Source: Bacteroidota bacterium
GTDB taxonomy: Bacteria; Bacteroidota; Bacteroidia; Bacteroidales; Prolixibacteraceae
Assembly: GCA_013203755.1 (NCBI GenBank)
Contig: JABMPI010000152.1
Coordinates: 1-21,263 of the forward strand
Direction: 5' to 3'
DNA length: 21,263 nucleotides
Under the pieces are notes generated by a model, which saw only the letters and a program-made list of their open reading frames with translations, did not search any database and was not told where the DNA came from. Below, one piece after another: positions 1 to 7,485 of the stretch (positions within the stretch are counted from its first letter, which is position 1; each line of letters opens with the position of its first letter). Both the position numbers and the translations under genes were made by a program.

Positions 1-19
1 AACCTGCTTTATGTGCCAT
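1..19 (-). CDS. era: Start of a leftward gene, probably era GTPase (partial)
   Basis: Only the first six codons are inside the window. Read on the minus strand from position 19 they give M-A-H-K-A-G, and the next codon begins with T. Era GTPases of Bacteroidota commonly begin MAHKAGF and then run into the G1 loop, so this fits the start of that ribosome-assembly GTPase. A minus-strand TATCTTTG promoter element lies about 130 bases upstream (150-157). Six residues are thin evidence, and another protein with the same start cannot be excluded (L27 also begins MAHK). Confidence 0.45.
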
Positions 20-149
20 ACTATTCTCTAATTCAAGGTGATCCTTTCCTCTTTTTTCTATTTTAAGGAAATTCTATTTTACTATCTCCTTTTCAGTCTT
101 TCCACTCCCAAAAACTAAAAAGTAATTTTTAAATCGCTAAAAATCAGCG

Positions 150-157
150 CAAAGATA
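150..157 (-). promoter_or_regulatory. Possible -7 element of the leftward gene
   Basis: The minus strand reads TATCTTTG, an exact match to the Bacteroidota -7 consensus TAnnTTTG. No clear -33 TTTG is seen at the right distance. It would give a leader of roughly 120 bases before the start codon at position 19. Confidence 0.35.
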
Positions 158-169
158 AGGGAATTGAGT

Positions 170-177
170 TAGGTTTG
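170..177 (+). promoter_or_regulatory. Possible -7 element of the frameshifted membrane gene
   Basis: TAGGTTTG matches TAnnTTTG and lies 14 bases before the ATG at 192, so the leader would be very short. No -33 element is evident. If both this and the minus-strand element at 150-157 are real, the region is a divergent promoter. Confidence 0.25.
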
Positions 178-191
178 ATAATTTATTATTT

Positions 192-858
192 ATGAACTCC
201 AAACCTTCACATTTCAGAAATATTGTTTTTGGCTGGACAGTTATTATCATACCAACAATTATTGGTATTCTGTATTTTAAGTATTTCAATAAAGAATTGA
301 AATATATTTTCCTGTTTGTCTGCTACGGAGCCTTTAACGAAATACTGTCTTTTACTTTTAGAAAACTATTTGATTTTAAAATACGATGCCTCAGTCACAT
401 ATATATTCGCTTATTACACTCTTGTTTTTAGGTTTTTTTATACCAACATATTTTATAAATCTATAAACAAGAAAATATTGTATTCAATCATTTTGGCATT
501 TACAATATATTCAATAGGTAACGCCTTTTTTATTCAAAGCATTTGGGATTATCCTTCTGTACCTAGTTCAATAAAAGCACTAATTATTATAATCTTTTCA
601 ATCTTGTATTTCCATAAAACAATGGTTGAAGCTAAAATTGAAAAACTATTTCATGAACCATTGATTTGGATAAACACGGCAATACTTTTCTATTTTACCG
701 GCACATTATTTTTCTACATATTATTCAACATAAACCTTGAATTCTCAGTACCATTTACAAAAGTTACAATTTTATATTTAAAAATATCAACCGTTCTACT
801 TTATATCCTGGTTTCTATCGGTTTTTGGAAAAGCAAAAAGGCAAGTATAAAGCGATAA
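192..858 (+). pseudogene. Polytopic membrane protein, frameshifted
   Basis: Two overlapping reading frames together look like one hydrophobic protein of about 220 residues with six or so membrane segments. Frame one starts at ATG 192 and runs to a stop at 431. The second frame is open to 858 and is the likely continuation, because its only upstream start is an unconvincing TTG at 316 in the middle of the first frame. The switch fits best near 378-382. There, dropping one A from a run of four makes ...KLFDFK continue as YDASVTYIFAYYTLVF, which extends the hydrophobic pattern. I do not recognise a named family; it resembles small hypothetical membrane proteins of Bacteroidota. It could be a real pseudogene, a sequencing error in an A-run, or slippage. 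Function is unknown. Confidence 0.6.
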
Positions 859-991
859 CATCCATTTTTTCAATCTGGAAGGGAACTCCCAAAACTTAAA
901 TCTCCCACGATTTACTCTATGCCCACTCTTTGAATTCTGCCTATAATTTCGTATCTTCTAAGGTGCGATTCTCATTTTCAATAAAAACGCC

Positions 992-3175
992 ATGAAACCA
1001 ATTACATTATTAGACAAAATTGCTATTACGGTACATGCACGAAGAATCCTGCAAATTATATTACTGGAAAATCCAACACTTGAAAAAATATTACATTTTT
1101 CGGCAAACGAAACGGAAGCGTTAAATGCTGTTCGAAATTGGATTTTACCGAAACTAAAAAAAAATCCAATCGCAGAAGAGTTTTACATGAGTGAGAAGCA
1201 CAACCTTGAACTAGCAACTTTACTAAGCTGGGAGAATTTAGCAGCCATCAGAATTTTAGATTATATAAATCATGCCGGAGACGAGTATCCCGACCAGAAT
1301 ATTGGTGGAGAAATAGCAATTACAAATCCAATTAAAATGTTGTGGCTGGCAACCAATTTCGGTATCGGCGGTGCAAAACCCGGATTCTTTACCGACATGC
1401 TCCAACTCCTCAGACAACTCAACGGGAAACTTCTCTTAAATCCTCCGACAAAAAAACAGCTTTTGAGTTGGATGGAAAGATACCCTTCAGGAATTGATCC
1501 CAAAATTATAGAACTCAGAAAAATTAACAAAACCCGAATTATTAAAATTCTAATCGATAAAATAGACAACAGAGAAATTCCCAGCCGAACCTATCATTTT
1601 AAGCCCGGATTATCATTCAAACAAAAAGAAGAAAAAATGCAGGAGTGGTGGAAGGAGAGCAAATTCCATTTAAGTTTTGCCATACGGTCGCCCGAAATGC
1701 TTAACGAAATGCTGGACTACTCGCTCGATCCTGATACCATGAATATTTTATACAAAGCCAAGGAAAAAGAAATTCCATTTTTTGTAAATCCATATTATTT
1801 GTCGTTGTTAAATGTACACACCCCAGATATTGCAGTGGGTGCCGACCTAGCCATTCGTTGCTACATAATTTACAGTCAACAACTTGTTGAAGAGTTTGGA
1901 AGTATTGTAGCCTGGGAAAAGGAAGACAAAGTGGAACCCGGAAAACCCAACACAGCAGGCTGGATTTTACCGTCGCACAACATTCACCGGCGCTACCCCG
2001 AAGTCGCCATTTTTATCCCCGACACCGTTGGCCGTGCCTGTGGCGGACTTTGCTCCAGTTGCCAGCGGTTGTACGATTTCCAATCCAGACGTTACAATTT
2101 CGACCTTCAAAAACTAAAACCTACTGAATTGTGGAACGAACGACTGCCAAAACTTCTGGAATACTTTAAATACGATGCTCAGTTGCGCGACATTCTTATT
2201 ACTGGCGGCGATGCATTAATGAGCAGCGACAAAAGTCTAAAACAAATTCTGGATGAAATTTATGAAATGGCTAGACAAAAAAAGGAAGAAAACAGATCGC
2301 GCCCGGAAAATGAAAAATATGCTGAAATTGTAAGAGTAAGAATTGGCACCCGATTGCCTGTTTATATACCACAAAGAATAACCCCGGAACTAACAAAAAT
2401 TCTCTCTGATTTTAAAGTGAAAGCACAAAAAATAGGCATTCAACAGTTTGTCATTCAAACTCATTTTCAATCACCAATGGAAATCACTCCAGAATCGCAA
2501 AAGGCAATAAAGTTATTGTTGGAATCCGAGTGGGCAGTTACTAATCAACTGGTATTCACAACCGCAGCTTCACGGCGTGGCCACGCTGCAAAATTGCGAC
2601 AAGTATTAAATGAAATTGGGATTTTATCGTATTATACTTTAACAGTAAAAGGCTTTAAAGAAAACAGTGCCAGCTTTGCTCCCAACTCACGGACTGTGCA
2701 AGAACAAATGGAAGAAAAAATCTATGGACTTATTCCGGAAGATAAAATGGAATTTGTACAAAACCTGCTTCTTCATCCCCAAATTATAAAAGAAAAAATA
2801 GTTGATTTACAAAGCAAAAACAGTTTGCCATTTCTATCTACCGACCGCAACATTTTAAACCTTCCTGGAGTTGGGAAAAGTTTAACATTCCGCACCATTG
2901 GAATTACACGGTACGGTAGGCGAATTCTCGAATTCGACCACGACCAAACCCGAAAGCACAGCCCGATAATTAACAAAATGGGGAAAGTGGTAATCATCGA
3001 ATCAAAGTCGATTGCAGAATACCTCGAACAGTTGGAAGATATGGGAGAAAACCCTGCTGAATATGAAGGAATTTATGGGTATTCAATTGGGCAAACCGAA
3101 CCACGAATGGCGATGTACGAATATCCTAAATATGATTATGTTGTTACAAAGGAATTTACAAATCTGGAGATTTAG
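992..3175 (+). CDS. KamA-family radical SAM aminomutase-like protein
   Basis: 727 residues. A radical SAM CxxxCxxC cluster is present at C350, C354 and C357 (CGGLCSSC) for a [4Fe-4S] cluster and S-adenosylmethionine. An SGGD-like ITGGD follows at 403-407. A C-terminal LPGVGK places K629 where the PLP lysine of lysine 2,3-aminomutase sits (PGGGGK in the family). The protein is far longer than canonical KamA (about 420 residues), and most of the excess is N-terminal: about 350 residues precede the cluster. The Asp that precedes PGGGGK in KamA and binds substrate is not conserved here (NLPGVGK), so lysine need not be the substrate. Start: ATG 992 with no competing upstream start seen. The gene converges on the dapF-like gene and the stop codons overlap (3172-3175). 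The family call is strong; the reaction is inferred only. Confidence 0.85.
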   Translation: MKPITLLDKIAITVHARRILQIILLENPTLEKILHFSANETEALNAVRNWILPKLKKNPIAEEFYMSEKHNLELATLLSWENLAAIRILDYINHAGDEYPDQNIGGEIAITNPIKMLWLATNFGIGGAKPGFFTDMLQLLRQLNGKLLLNPPTKKQLLSWMERYPSGIDPKIIELRKINKTRIIKILIDKIDNREIPSRTYHFKPGLSFKQKEEKMQEWWKESKFHLSFAIRSPEMLNEMLDYSLDPDTMNILYKAKEKEIPFFVNPYYLSLLNVHTPDIAVGADLAIRCYIIYSQQLVEEFGSIVAWEKEDKVEPGKPNTAGWILPSHNIHRRYPEVAIFIPDTVGRACGGLCSSCQRLYDFQSRRYNFDLQKLKPTELWNERLPKLLEYFKYDAQLRDILITGGDALMSSDKSLKQILDEIYEMARQKKEENRSRPENEKYAEIVRVRIGTRLPVYIPQRITPELTKILSDFKVKAQKIGIQQFVIQTHFQSPMEITPESQKAIKLLLESEWAVTNQLVFTTAASRRGHAAKLRQVLNEIGILSYYTLTVKGFKENSASFAPNSRTVQEQMEEKIYGLIPEDKMEFVQNLLLHPQIIKEKIVDLQSKNSLPFLSTDRNILNLPGVGKSLTFRTIGITRYGRRILEFDHDQTRKHSPIINKMGKVVIIESKSIAEYLEQLEDMGENPAEYEGIYGYSIGQTEPRMAMYEYPKYDYVVTKEFTNLEI

Positions 3176-4041
3176 TCCGTATAATTTAAATCATTCACCA
3201 ATTCATCGCTTAAAATCCCAGATGCAATTTCCCGTACTTCTCCGGTCATCTTAATATTCCATGCTTCATCGATTTCAATTTTAAGGTTACCGCCTGGCAT
3301 TTTAATGGTTAAGTTTCGTTCTGCCAAACCTTTTTTTACAACAATAGAAGCCACTGCACAAGATGAGCTTCCAGATGCTAAAGTCCAACCGGCACCGCGC
3401 TCCCAGATAATAACTTCAACTTCGTTTGGCGAAATAACTTTGGCAAACTGTACATTAATCCGATTCGGAAACATTTTATGATTTTCGATTTGAGAACCAA
3501 AAGTTTTTATCTCGTTTTCGTCTAATTCTTCTTTTAAAACCACACAGTGCGGATTCCCAACCGACACACAATTTATTTGGTAATCTTTATATTCCAGGTG
3601 TAAAGTTTCATCCAGGCACTCTTCATTTTCGCAATCAACTGGAATGTTTTTCGATTCAAAAATAGCTTTCCCCATCTCAACTTTTATGGTAAGTGCCTTT
3701 CCATTTTTCTCTTTAATAATCTCTGCACGTACTACTCCGCCAGGAGTTTCAATGGTAAATATTTTTTCTGCCGTATATTTGTAATCATACAAATACTTGG
3801 CAAAAATACGTAAGCCGTTCCCACTTTTTTCTGCTTCCGAACCATCAGGATTTAATATGCGTAATCCAAAATCAGCTTTTGTACTTGACTCTTTTAAAAG
3901 AATTCCGTCGGAACCGATTCCATAATGCACATCGCAAATTTTGACAATTGCTTTTTTGGTTAATTCAAAGTCGATTGTATCCTGATTCAGAACAATGTAA
4001 TCGTTTCCAAGTCCGTGAGATTTTACAAAGAAGTTTTGCAT
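3172..4041 (-). CDS. dapF: DapF-like diaminopimelate epimerase homolog, Cys-to-Ser variant
   Basis: 289 residues, normal DapF length and two-lobed layout. Family landmarks are GLGNDY (10-15), GIGSDG (41-46), NPDGSE (64-69), GNG (74-76), GNPHC (162-166) and WERGAG (213-218). DapF interconverts LL- and meso-diaminopimelate using two cysteines as acid/base. Here both positions are serine: S73 (family C73, in EKSGNG; codon AGT) and S223 (family ACGTG reads ASGSS; codon TCT). The Glu of GAGET is W219. E214, R215, N163 and N196, the likely substrate-binding residues, are kept. The gene is divergent from dapL across a 135-base gap, supporting a link to the DAP pathway. It may be a working Ser variant, a relaxed paralog, or a related isomerase/racemase. 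The fold assignment is firm; the activity is uncertain. Confidence 0.8.
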   Translation of the reverse strand: MQNFFVKSHGLGNDYIVLNQDTIDFELTKKAIVKICDVHYGIGSDGILLKESSTKADFGLRILNPDGSEAEKSGNGLRIFAKYLYDYKYTAEKIFTIETPGGVVRAEIIKEKNGKALTIKVEMGKAIFESKNIPVDCENEECLDETLHLEYKDYQINCVSVGNPHCVVLKEELDENEIKTFGSQIENHKMFPNRINVQFAKVISPNEVEVIIWERGAGWTLASGSSSCAVASIVVKKGLAERNLTIKMPGGNLKIEIDEAWNIKMTGEVREIASGILSDELVNDLNYTD

Positions 4042-4061
4042 AGTTTTCGATATTAAGCTTA

Positions 4062-4069
4062 CAAATGTA
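4062..4069 (-). promoter_or_regulatory. -7 element for the dapF-like gene
   Basis: The minus strand reads TACATTTG, an exact TAnnTTTG. A TTGG about 22 bases upstream is a weak -33 candidate. It lies about 20 bases before the start codon and back-to-back with the dapL promoter. Confidence 0.45.
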
Positions 4070-4131
4070 TTAAACTAGAGTGAATTTTATCCAATCAAAA
4101 CTCAGTAATACTTTGATGAAATATTTATTCT

Positions 4132-4139
4132 TAAATTTG
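4132..4139 (+). promoter_or_regulatory. -7 element for dapL
   Basis: TAAATTTG is an exact TAnnTTTG match, with a TTTG at 4112-4115 as possible -33 (16-base spacer, slightly short). Expected transcription start is about 30 bases before the ATG at 4177. Confidence 0.5.
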
Positions 4140-4176
4140 TAGCACTTTATAATGATTATCAATAACAAAATATAAC

Positions 4177-5406
4177 ATGGCATTAATTAACGAAAATTAC
4201 CTGAAACTTCAGGCTGGTTATCTTTTCCCTGAAATTGGGCGAAGAGTAAACGAATTTATTGAAGCAAACCCCGATAAAAAAGTAATTAAAATGGGTATTG
4301 GCGACGTTACCCAACCTTTAGTCCCAAGCGTTGTAAAAGCCTTTCACGAGGGTGTTGACGAGATGGCAAAAGGCGAATCTTTTAAAGGTTACGGACCAGA
4401 ACAAGGCTACGCATTTTTACGCGAAGCGATTGCTAAAAATTCGTATCAGGATAAAGGAATTGATATTTCTGCTGATGAAATTTTTGTATCAGACGGCTCG
4501 AAATGCGACACTGGAAACATTCAGGAAATTTTTGGTGACGATAACAAAATTGCCATTTGCGACCCGGTTTACCCGGTTTATGCCGATACAACAGTAATGA
4601 GTGGCAAAACTGGTGTTTGCCAATCGAACGGATATTACGATGGTATAATTTATATGCCGTGTACAGAAGCCAATGGTTTTATTCCTGAATTACCAACCGA
4701 ATCTCCAGACTTGATTTTCTTGTGCTACCCAAACAACCCTACCGGAACAGTGGCTTCAAAAGAGGAATTGAAAAAATGGGTTGATTTTGCCATCGAAAAC
4801 AAAAGCATTATTTTATACGATGCAGCTTACGAAGCATTTATTACGGAGGATGGAATTCCACACTCGATTTACGAAATTGAAGGTGCTAAAAAAGTAGCCA
4901 TCGAATTCCGTAGTTTCTCGAAAACAGCCGGTTTTACCGGAACTCGTTGTGCAACAACAGTTATTCCGGAAGAACTAGTTGCCTATGATACAGAAGGCAA
5001 ATCACACTCGGTAAAAACATTGTGGAACCGCCGTCAATCAACAAAATTTAATGGTGTTTCGTACCCGGTTCAAAAAGCAGCGGCAGCAACTTATTCCGAA
5101 GAAGGTAAAAAAGAGGTTGCTGAGGTAATTGCTTATTATTTGGAAAATGCCAAAATGATGAGAGCCAGTTTGACTGAAATTGGATACACTGTTTTTGGTG
5201 GTGTAAATGCTCCTTACGTTTGGGTAAAAACAAAAAACAACGCTAGCTCGTGGGATTTCTTTGATAAAGTATTGAATGAAGCCAATGTTGTTGGAACTCC
5301 GGGCTCTGGTTTTGGCCCAGCGGGGGAAGGCTATTTTCGCTTTTCGGCTTTTGCAGACCGTGAAAACGTATTGGAGGCGATGGAAAGAATTAAAAATTTA
5401 TCGTAA
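4177..5406 (+). CDS. dapL: LL-diaminopimelate aminotransferase
   Basis: 409 residues, the usual length of DapL. It is a fold-type I PLP enzyme that converts tetrahydrodipicolinate plus glutamate directly to LL-diaminopimelate, bypassing the acylated intermediates of DapD/DapE. Diagnostic DapL sequence is seen throughout: an N-terminal NENYLKLQAGYLFPEI, GDVTQPL, KGYGPEQGY, SDGSKCD, YPNNPTG, YDAAYE, and the PLP lysine K249 within SFSKTAGFTGTRC. No frameshift or missing catalytic residue was seen. It is divergent from the dapF-like gene, the next pathway step, and ends at a strong hairpin terminator. The product feeds both lysine and peptidoglycan synthesis in the cytoplasm. Confidence 0.95.
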   Translation: MALINENYLKLQAGYLFPEIGRRVNEFIEANPDKKVIKMGIGDVTQPLVPSVVKAFHEGVDEMAKGESFKGYGPEQGYAFLREAIAKNSYQDKGIDISADEIFVSDGSKCDTGNIQEIFGDDNKIAICDPVYPVYADTTVMSGKTGVCQSNGYYDGIIYMPCTEANGFIPELPTESPDLIFLCYPNNPTGTVASKEELKKWVDFAIENKSIILYDAAYEAFITEDGIPHSIYEIEGAKKVAIEFRSFSKTAGFTGTRCATTVIPEELVAYDTEGKSHSVKTLWNRRQSTKFNGVSYPVQKAAAATYSEEGKKEVAEVIAYYLENAKMMRASLTEIGYTVFGGVNAPYVWVKTKNNASSWDFFDKVLNEANVVGTPGSGFGPAGEGYFRFSAFADRENVLEAMERIKNLS

Positions 5407-5427
5407 CAAAAAATATTTCAAAAAAAG

Positions 5428-5460
5428 AAAATCCGGTTTGAAAATTCAGACCGGATTTTT
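5428..5460 (+). terminator. Terminator of dapL
   Basis: The arms AAAATCCGGT (5428-5437) and ACCGGATTTT (5450-5459) pair perfectly, and the bases between them can extend the stem almost to a closed loop. A T-run ends the structure. It begins 22 bases after the dapL stop codon. The A-run on the other side suggests it could work in both directions. Confidence 0.85.
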
Positions 5461-5480
5461 CATATGTCTATACTTTTTAA

Positions 5481-5629
5481 ATTGAATTAGATATTAATGT
5501 CGTTTAGTTAAAAACCACTCTTTGATATTGGTTTGTTATTAAACACCCTTTGACTACGCTCAGGATGACAGTCAGTCTGAGCGTAGTCGAAGACTATTAT
5601 CCTTAACTAAACGACATTGAATTAGATAT
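5481..5629. mobile_element. MITE-like inverted-repeat element with flanking direct repeats
   Basis: Perfect 16-bp inverted ends, AATGTCGTTTAGTTAA at 5496-5511 and its complement at 5603-5618, bound a 123-bp segment. Inside is a second hairpin with 16-bp arms (5548-5563 and 5577-5592, one G/T mismatch) built on the CTTCGACTACGCTCAG motif, which I recognise as common in Bacteroidota intergenic DNA. A 14-bp direct repeat, ATTGAATTAGATAT, flanks it at 5481-5494 and 5616-5629 and looks like a target-site duplication. The right copy overlaps the last codons of the gene ending at 5622. It contains no coding sequence, so it would need a transposase from elsewhere. Confidence 0.7.
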
Positions 5630-5945
5630 CTTTAATTAAACTGCGCAAAATTAAAATCCCCAAAATAATTCCTGAAAAGCAAAGCAGAAACCCAACCGTC
5701 AGCAATGAATATGCATCTTTATTCGGTACAGAAAAATCCAAGAATTCAGAAAGAACGGCAAGAGAGAAATATATACTTGCCAGAATTAGTATAACACCAA
5801 ATATCCAGTTAAAATATCTGATTTGAAATACAAATTGGAGAGAAAAAAGAATTAGAAAAGCAAGAGAAATAAATGCCCAATTTATACCACTTGTAGAATT
5901 CTGTCCATTTACCAAATCAATAAAGATGGTTATCACAAAAAACAT
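5622..5945 (-). CDS. Small membrane protein of unknown function
   Basis: 107 residues with three clear hydrophobic segments at about 23-42, 45-65 and 79-100, plus a shorter N-terminal one (1-12). No recognisable motif or family. ATG 5945 is the only normal start. The frame stays open upstream for another 25 codons, and that stretch (including FFEKKYLASRITC) reads like protein but has no ATG, GTG or TTG, so the N terminus may be damaged or longer. It lies 75 bases downstream of the aminotransferase gene on the same strand and could be co-transcribed with it. The direct repeat flanking the MITE-like element overlaps its 3' end without disrupting the frame. Confidence 0.55.
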   Translation of the reverse strand: MFFVITIFIDLVNGQNSTSGINWAFISLAFLILFSLQFVFQIRYFNWIFGVILILASIYFSLAVLSEFLDFSVPNKDAYSLLTVGFLLCFSGIILGILILRSLIKDI

Positions 5946-6020
5946 GCAGGTTATTCTACTTGCTAAATACTTCTTTTCAAAAAAGTTAAATTTTGGGACA
6001 GATAAATAGGTAGCTGCAAA

Positions 6021-7250
6021 TTAATTAATTTCGCTACCAGCAACTTTCTCCCGCACTTTACTCCCCGGATAAACTTTCAAAGCTTCTTTTAGAATTGTCA
6101 AACAAACAGCCAAATCTTCTTTTTTCAAAACATAGGCAATCCGCACTTCATCAATTCCTTTGTTTGGAACAGTGTAAAATCCTGATGCCGGAGCCATAAA
6201 AATAGTTTGGTTTTCGTATTCAAAATCGGAAAGTAACCATGCACAAAATTTATCGGCATTATCAACCGGAAGACGGGCAACAGTGTAAAATGCACCCATT
6301 GGAATTGGAGAATAAACACCGTCAATTCGGTTTAATCCATCAATTAAAAATTTACGACGATTTACATATTCGTTGTAATTATTCAGCATGTAACTATCAT
6401 CGGCATCCAACGAAGCTTCGGCAGCAATTTGTCCAATTAACGGCGGGCTTAAACGCGCCTGGCAAAATTTCATCACATTATGTCTCACCGCCTCATTTTT
6501 GCAAATTAATGCACCAATTCTTAATCCACATTCGCTGTAACGTTTCGAAACAGAATCGATTAACACAACGTTTTGCTCAATTCCTTCTAAATGAAAAGCA
6601 GAAATATAAGGAGCGCCAGTGTAGCAAAATTCACGGTAAACTTCATCTGAAAATAGATATAAATCGTACTTTTTTACCAAATCGCGAATTTTATTCATCT
6701 CCTCCTGGGTATATAAATAACCAGTCGGATTATTGGGATTACAAATCATAATCCCTTTGGTTTTTGGCGTAATCAATTTTTCGAAATCCTCAATTGGAGG
6801 AAGTGCAAAACCCTCTTCAATATCGGCAGCAATCGATTTAATTTTAGCACCGGCAACAATTGCAAACGCCTCGTAATTGGCATAAGCAGGCTCTGGCACA
6901 ATAATTTCATCCCCCGGATCGAGACAACTCATAAATGCAAAAGTTACCGCTTCGCTACCACCAGTAGTAATAATAATATCATCAACTGTAACCTCAATGT
7001 TGAATTTGTGGTAATACTTCACCAACTTTTCGCGAAACGAACGAATTCCTTCACTGGGCGAATATTCCAGAATAGTACGGTCGATATTTCTAATCGCTTC
7101 CAATGCTTCAGGAGGGGTTGGCAAATCGGGCTGCCCGATATTTAAATGATACACTTTTCTTCCCATCTCTTTAGCTTTGTCGGCTAAAGGTCCCAATTTT
7201 CGAATCGGTGAATCGGGCATTAATTTTCCTCTGTCTGAAACTGTTGGCAT
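6021..7250 (-). CDS. Class I/II PLP-dependent aminotransferase (aspartate aminotransferase-like)
   Basis: 409 residues. Fold-type I aminotransferase features are in order: LNIGQPDLPTP (36-46), TTGGSEA (95-101) for the phosphate cup, NPNNPTG (171-177), SDEVY (201-205), and the Schiff-base lysine K236 in DSVSKRYSECGLRIGAL. A C-terminal region with the substrate-arginine context (VRIAYVL) is present. Such proteins are usually annotated aspartate aminotransferase, but substrate preference (Asp, Ala, aromatic) cannot be decided by sight. It is divergent from alanine dehydrogenase, which fits a role in alanine, aspartate or glutamate interconversion. It differs clearly in sequence from dapL and is not a recent duplicate. 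The start at ATG 7250 has a well-placed promoter 27 bases upstream. Confidence 0.9.
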   Translation of the reverse strand: MPTVSDRGKLMPDSPIRKLGPLADKAKEMGRKVYHLNIGQPDLPTPPEALEAIRNIDRTILEYSPSEGIRSFREKLVKYYHKFNIEVTVDDIIITTGGSEAVTFAFMSCLDPGDEIIVPEPAYANYEAFAIVAGAKIKSIAADIEEGFALPPIEDFEKLITPKTKGIMICNPNNPTGYLYTQEEMNKIRDLVKKYDLYLFSDEVYREFCYTGAPYISAFHLEGIEQNVVLIDSVSKRYSECGLRIGALICKNEAVRHNVMKFCQARLSPPLIGQIAAEASLDADDSYMLNNYNEYVNRRKFLIDGLNRIDGVYSPIPMGAFYTVARLPVDNADKFCAWLLSDFEYENQTIFMAPASGFYTVPNKGIDEVRIAYVLKKEDLAVCLTILKEALKVYPGSKVREKVAGSEIN

Positions 7251-7276
7251 GTTGTAAAATATATTTTAAAAGAAAG

Positions 7277-7305
7277 CAAAGATACAAGTATCAATCTGAT
7301 ATCAA
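7277..7305 (-). promoter_or_regulatory. Promoter of the aminotransferase gene
   Basis: The minus strand reads TATCTTTG (7277-7284), an exact TAnnTTTG, with a -33 TTG at 7303-7305 and an 18-base spacer. This is the best-formed promoter in the window. The expected start leaves a leader of about 20 bases. Confidence 0.6.
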
Positions 7306-7448
7306 TGATATATGATTTTTTTCAGTTTGAAATCTTATTGAAAAATTAACTTCCAAATCATTATCTGTCTCATTATAATACCATTCAAACCTTATAAATA
7401 GTTGAAAAGTCATTAATTTTTATCATGTTTTAGTCACCCAATTCTATC

Positions 7449-7456
7449 TATTTTTG
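7449..7456 (+). promoter_or_regulatory. -7 element for alanine dehydrogenase
   Basis: TATTTTTG matches TAnnTTTG and lies 29 bases before the ATG at 7486. The -33 region has only a T-run (7428-7431). The rest of the divergent gap 7251-7485 shows no other structure I can support. Confidence 0.45.
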
Positions 7457-7485
7457 GTCTTTTAATAAATTTAATTCTTACAGAA

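Noticed and set aside
859..991. TAATTTCG at 944-951 as a promoter for the KamA-family gene
   Set aside because: It has one mismatch to TAnnTTTG, and the nearest TTTG is only 11 bases upstream, so it was not called.
3172..3175. Terminator sought between the convergent KamA-family and dapF-like genes
   Set aside because: The stop codons overlap, and no hairpin with a T-run was seen at the junction.
5548..5592. Hairpin considered as a second dapL terminator or a CRISPR repeat
   Set aside because: It has no T-run, lies inside the larger inverted-repeat element, and shows no repeat-spacer array.
6239..6751. 170-codon open frame on the plus strand
   Set aside because: It lies wholly inside the well-supported aminotransferase gene on the other strand, and its Cys/His/Gln-rich composition is that of a shadow frame.
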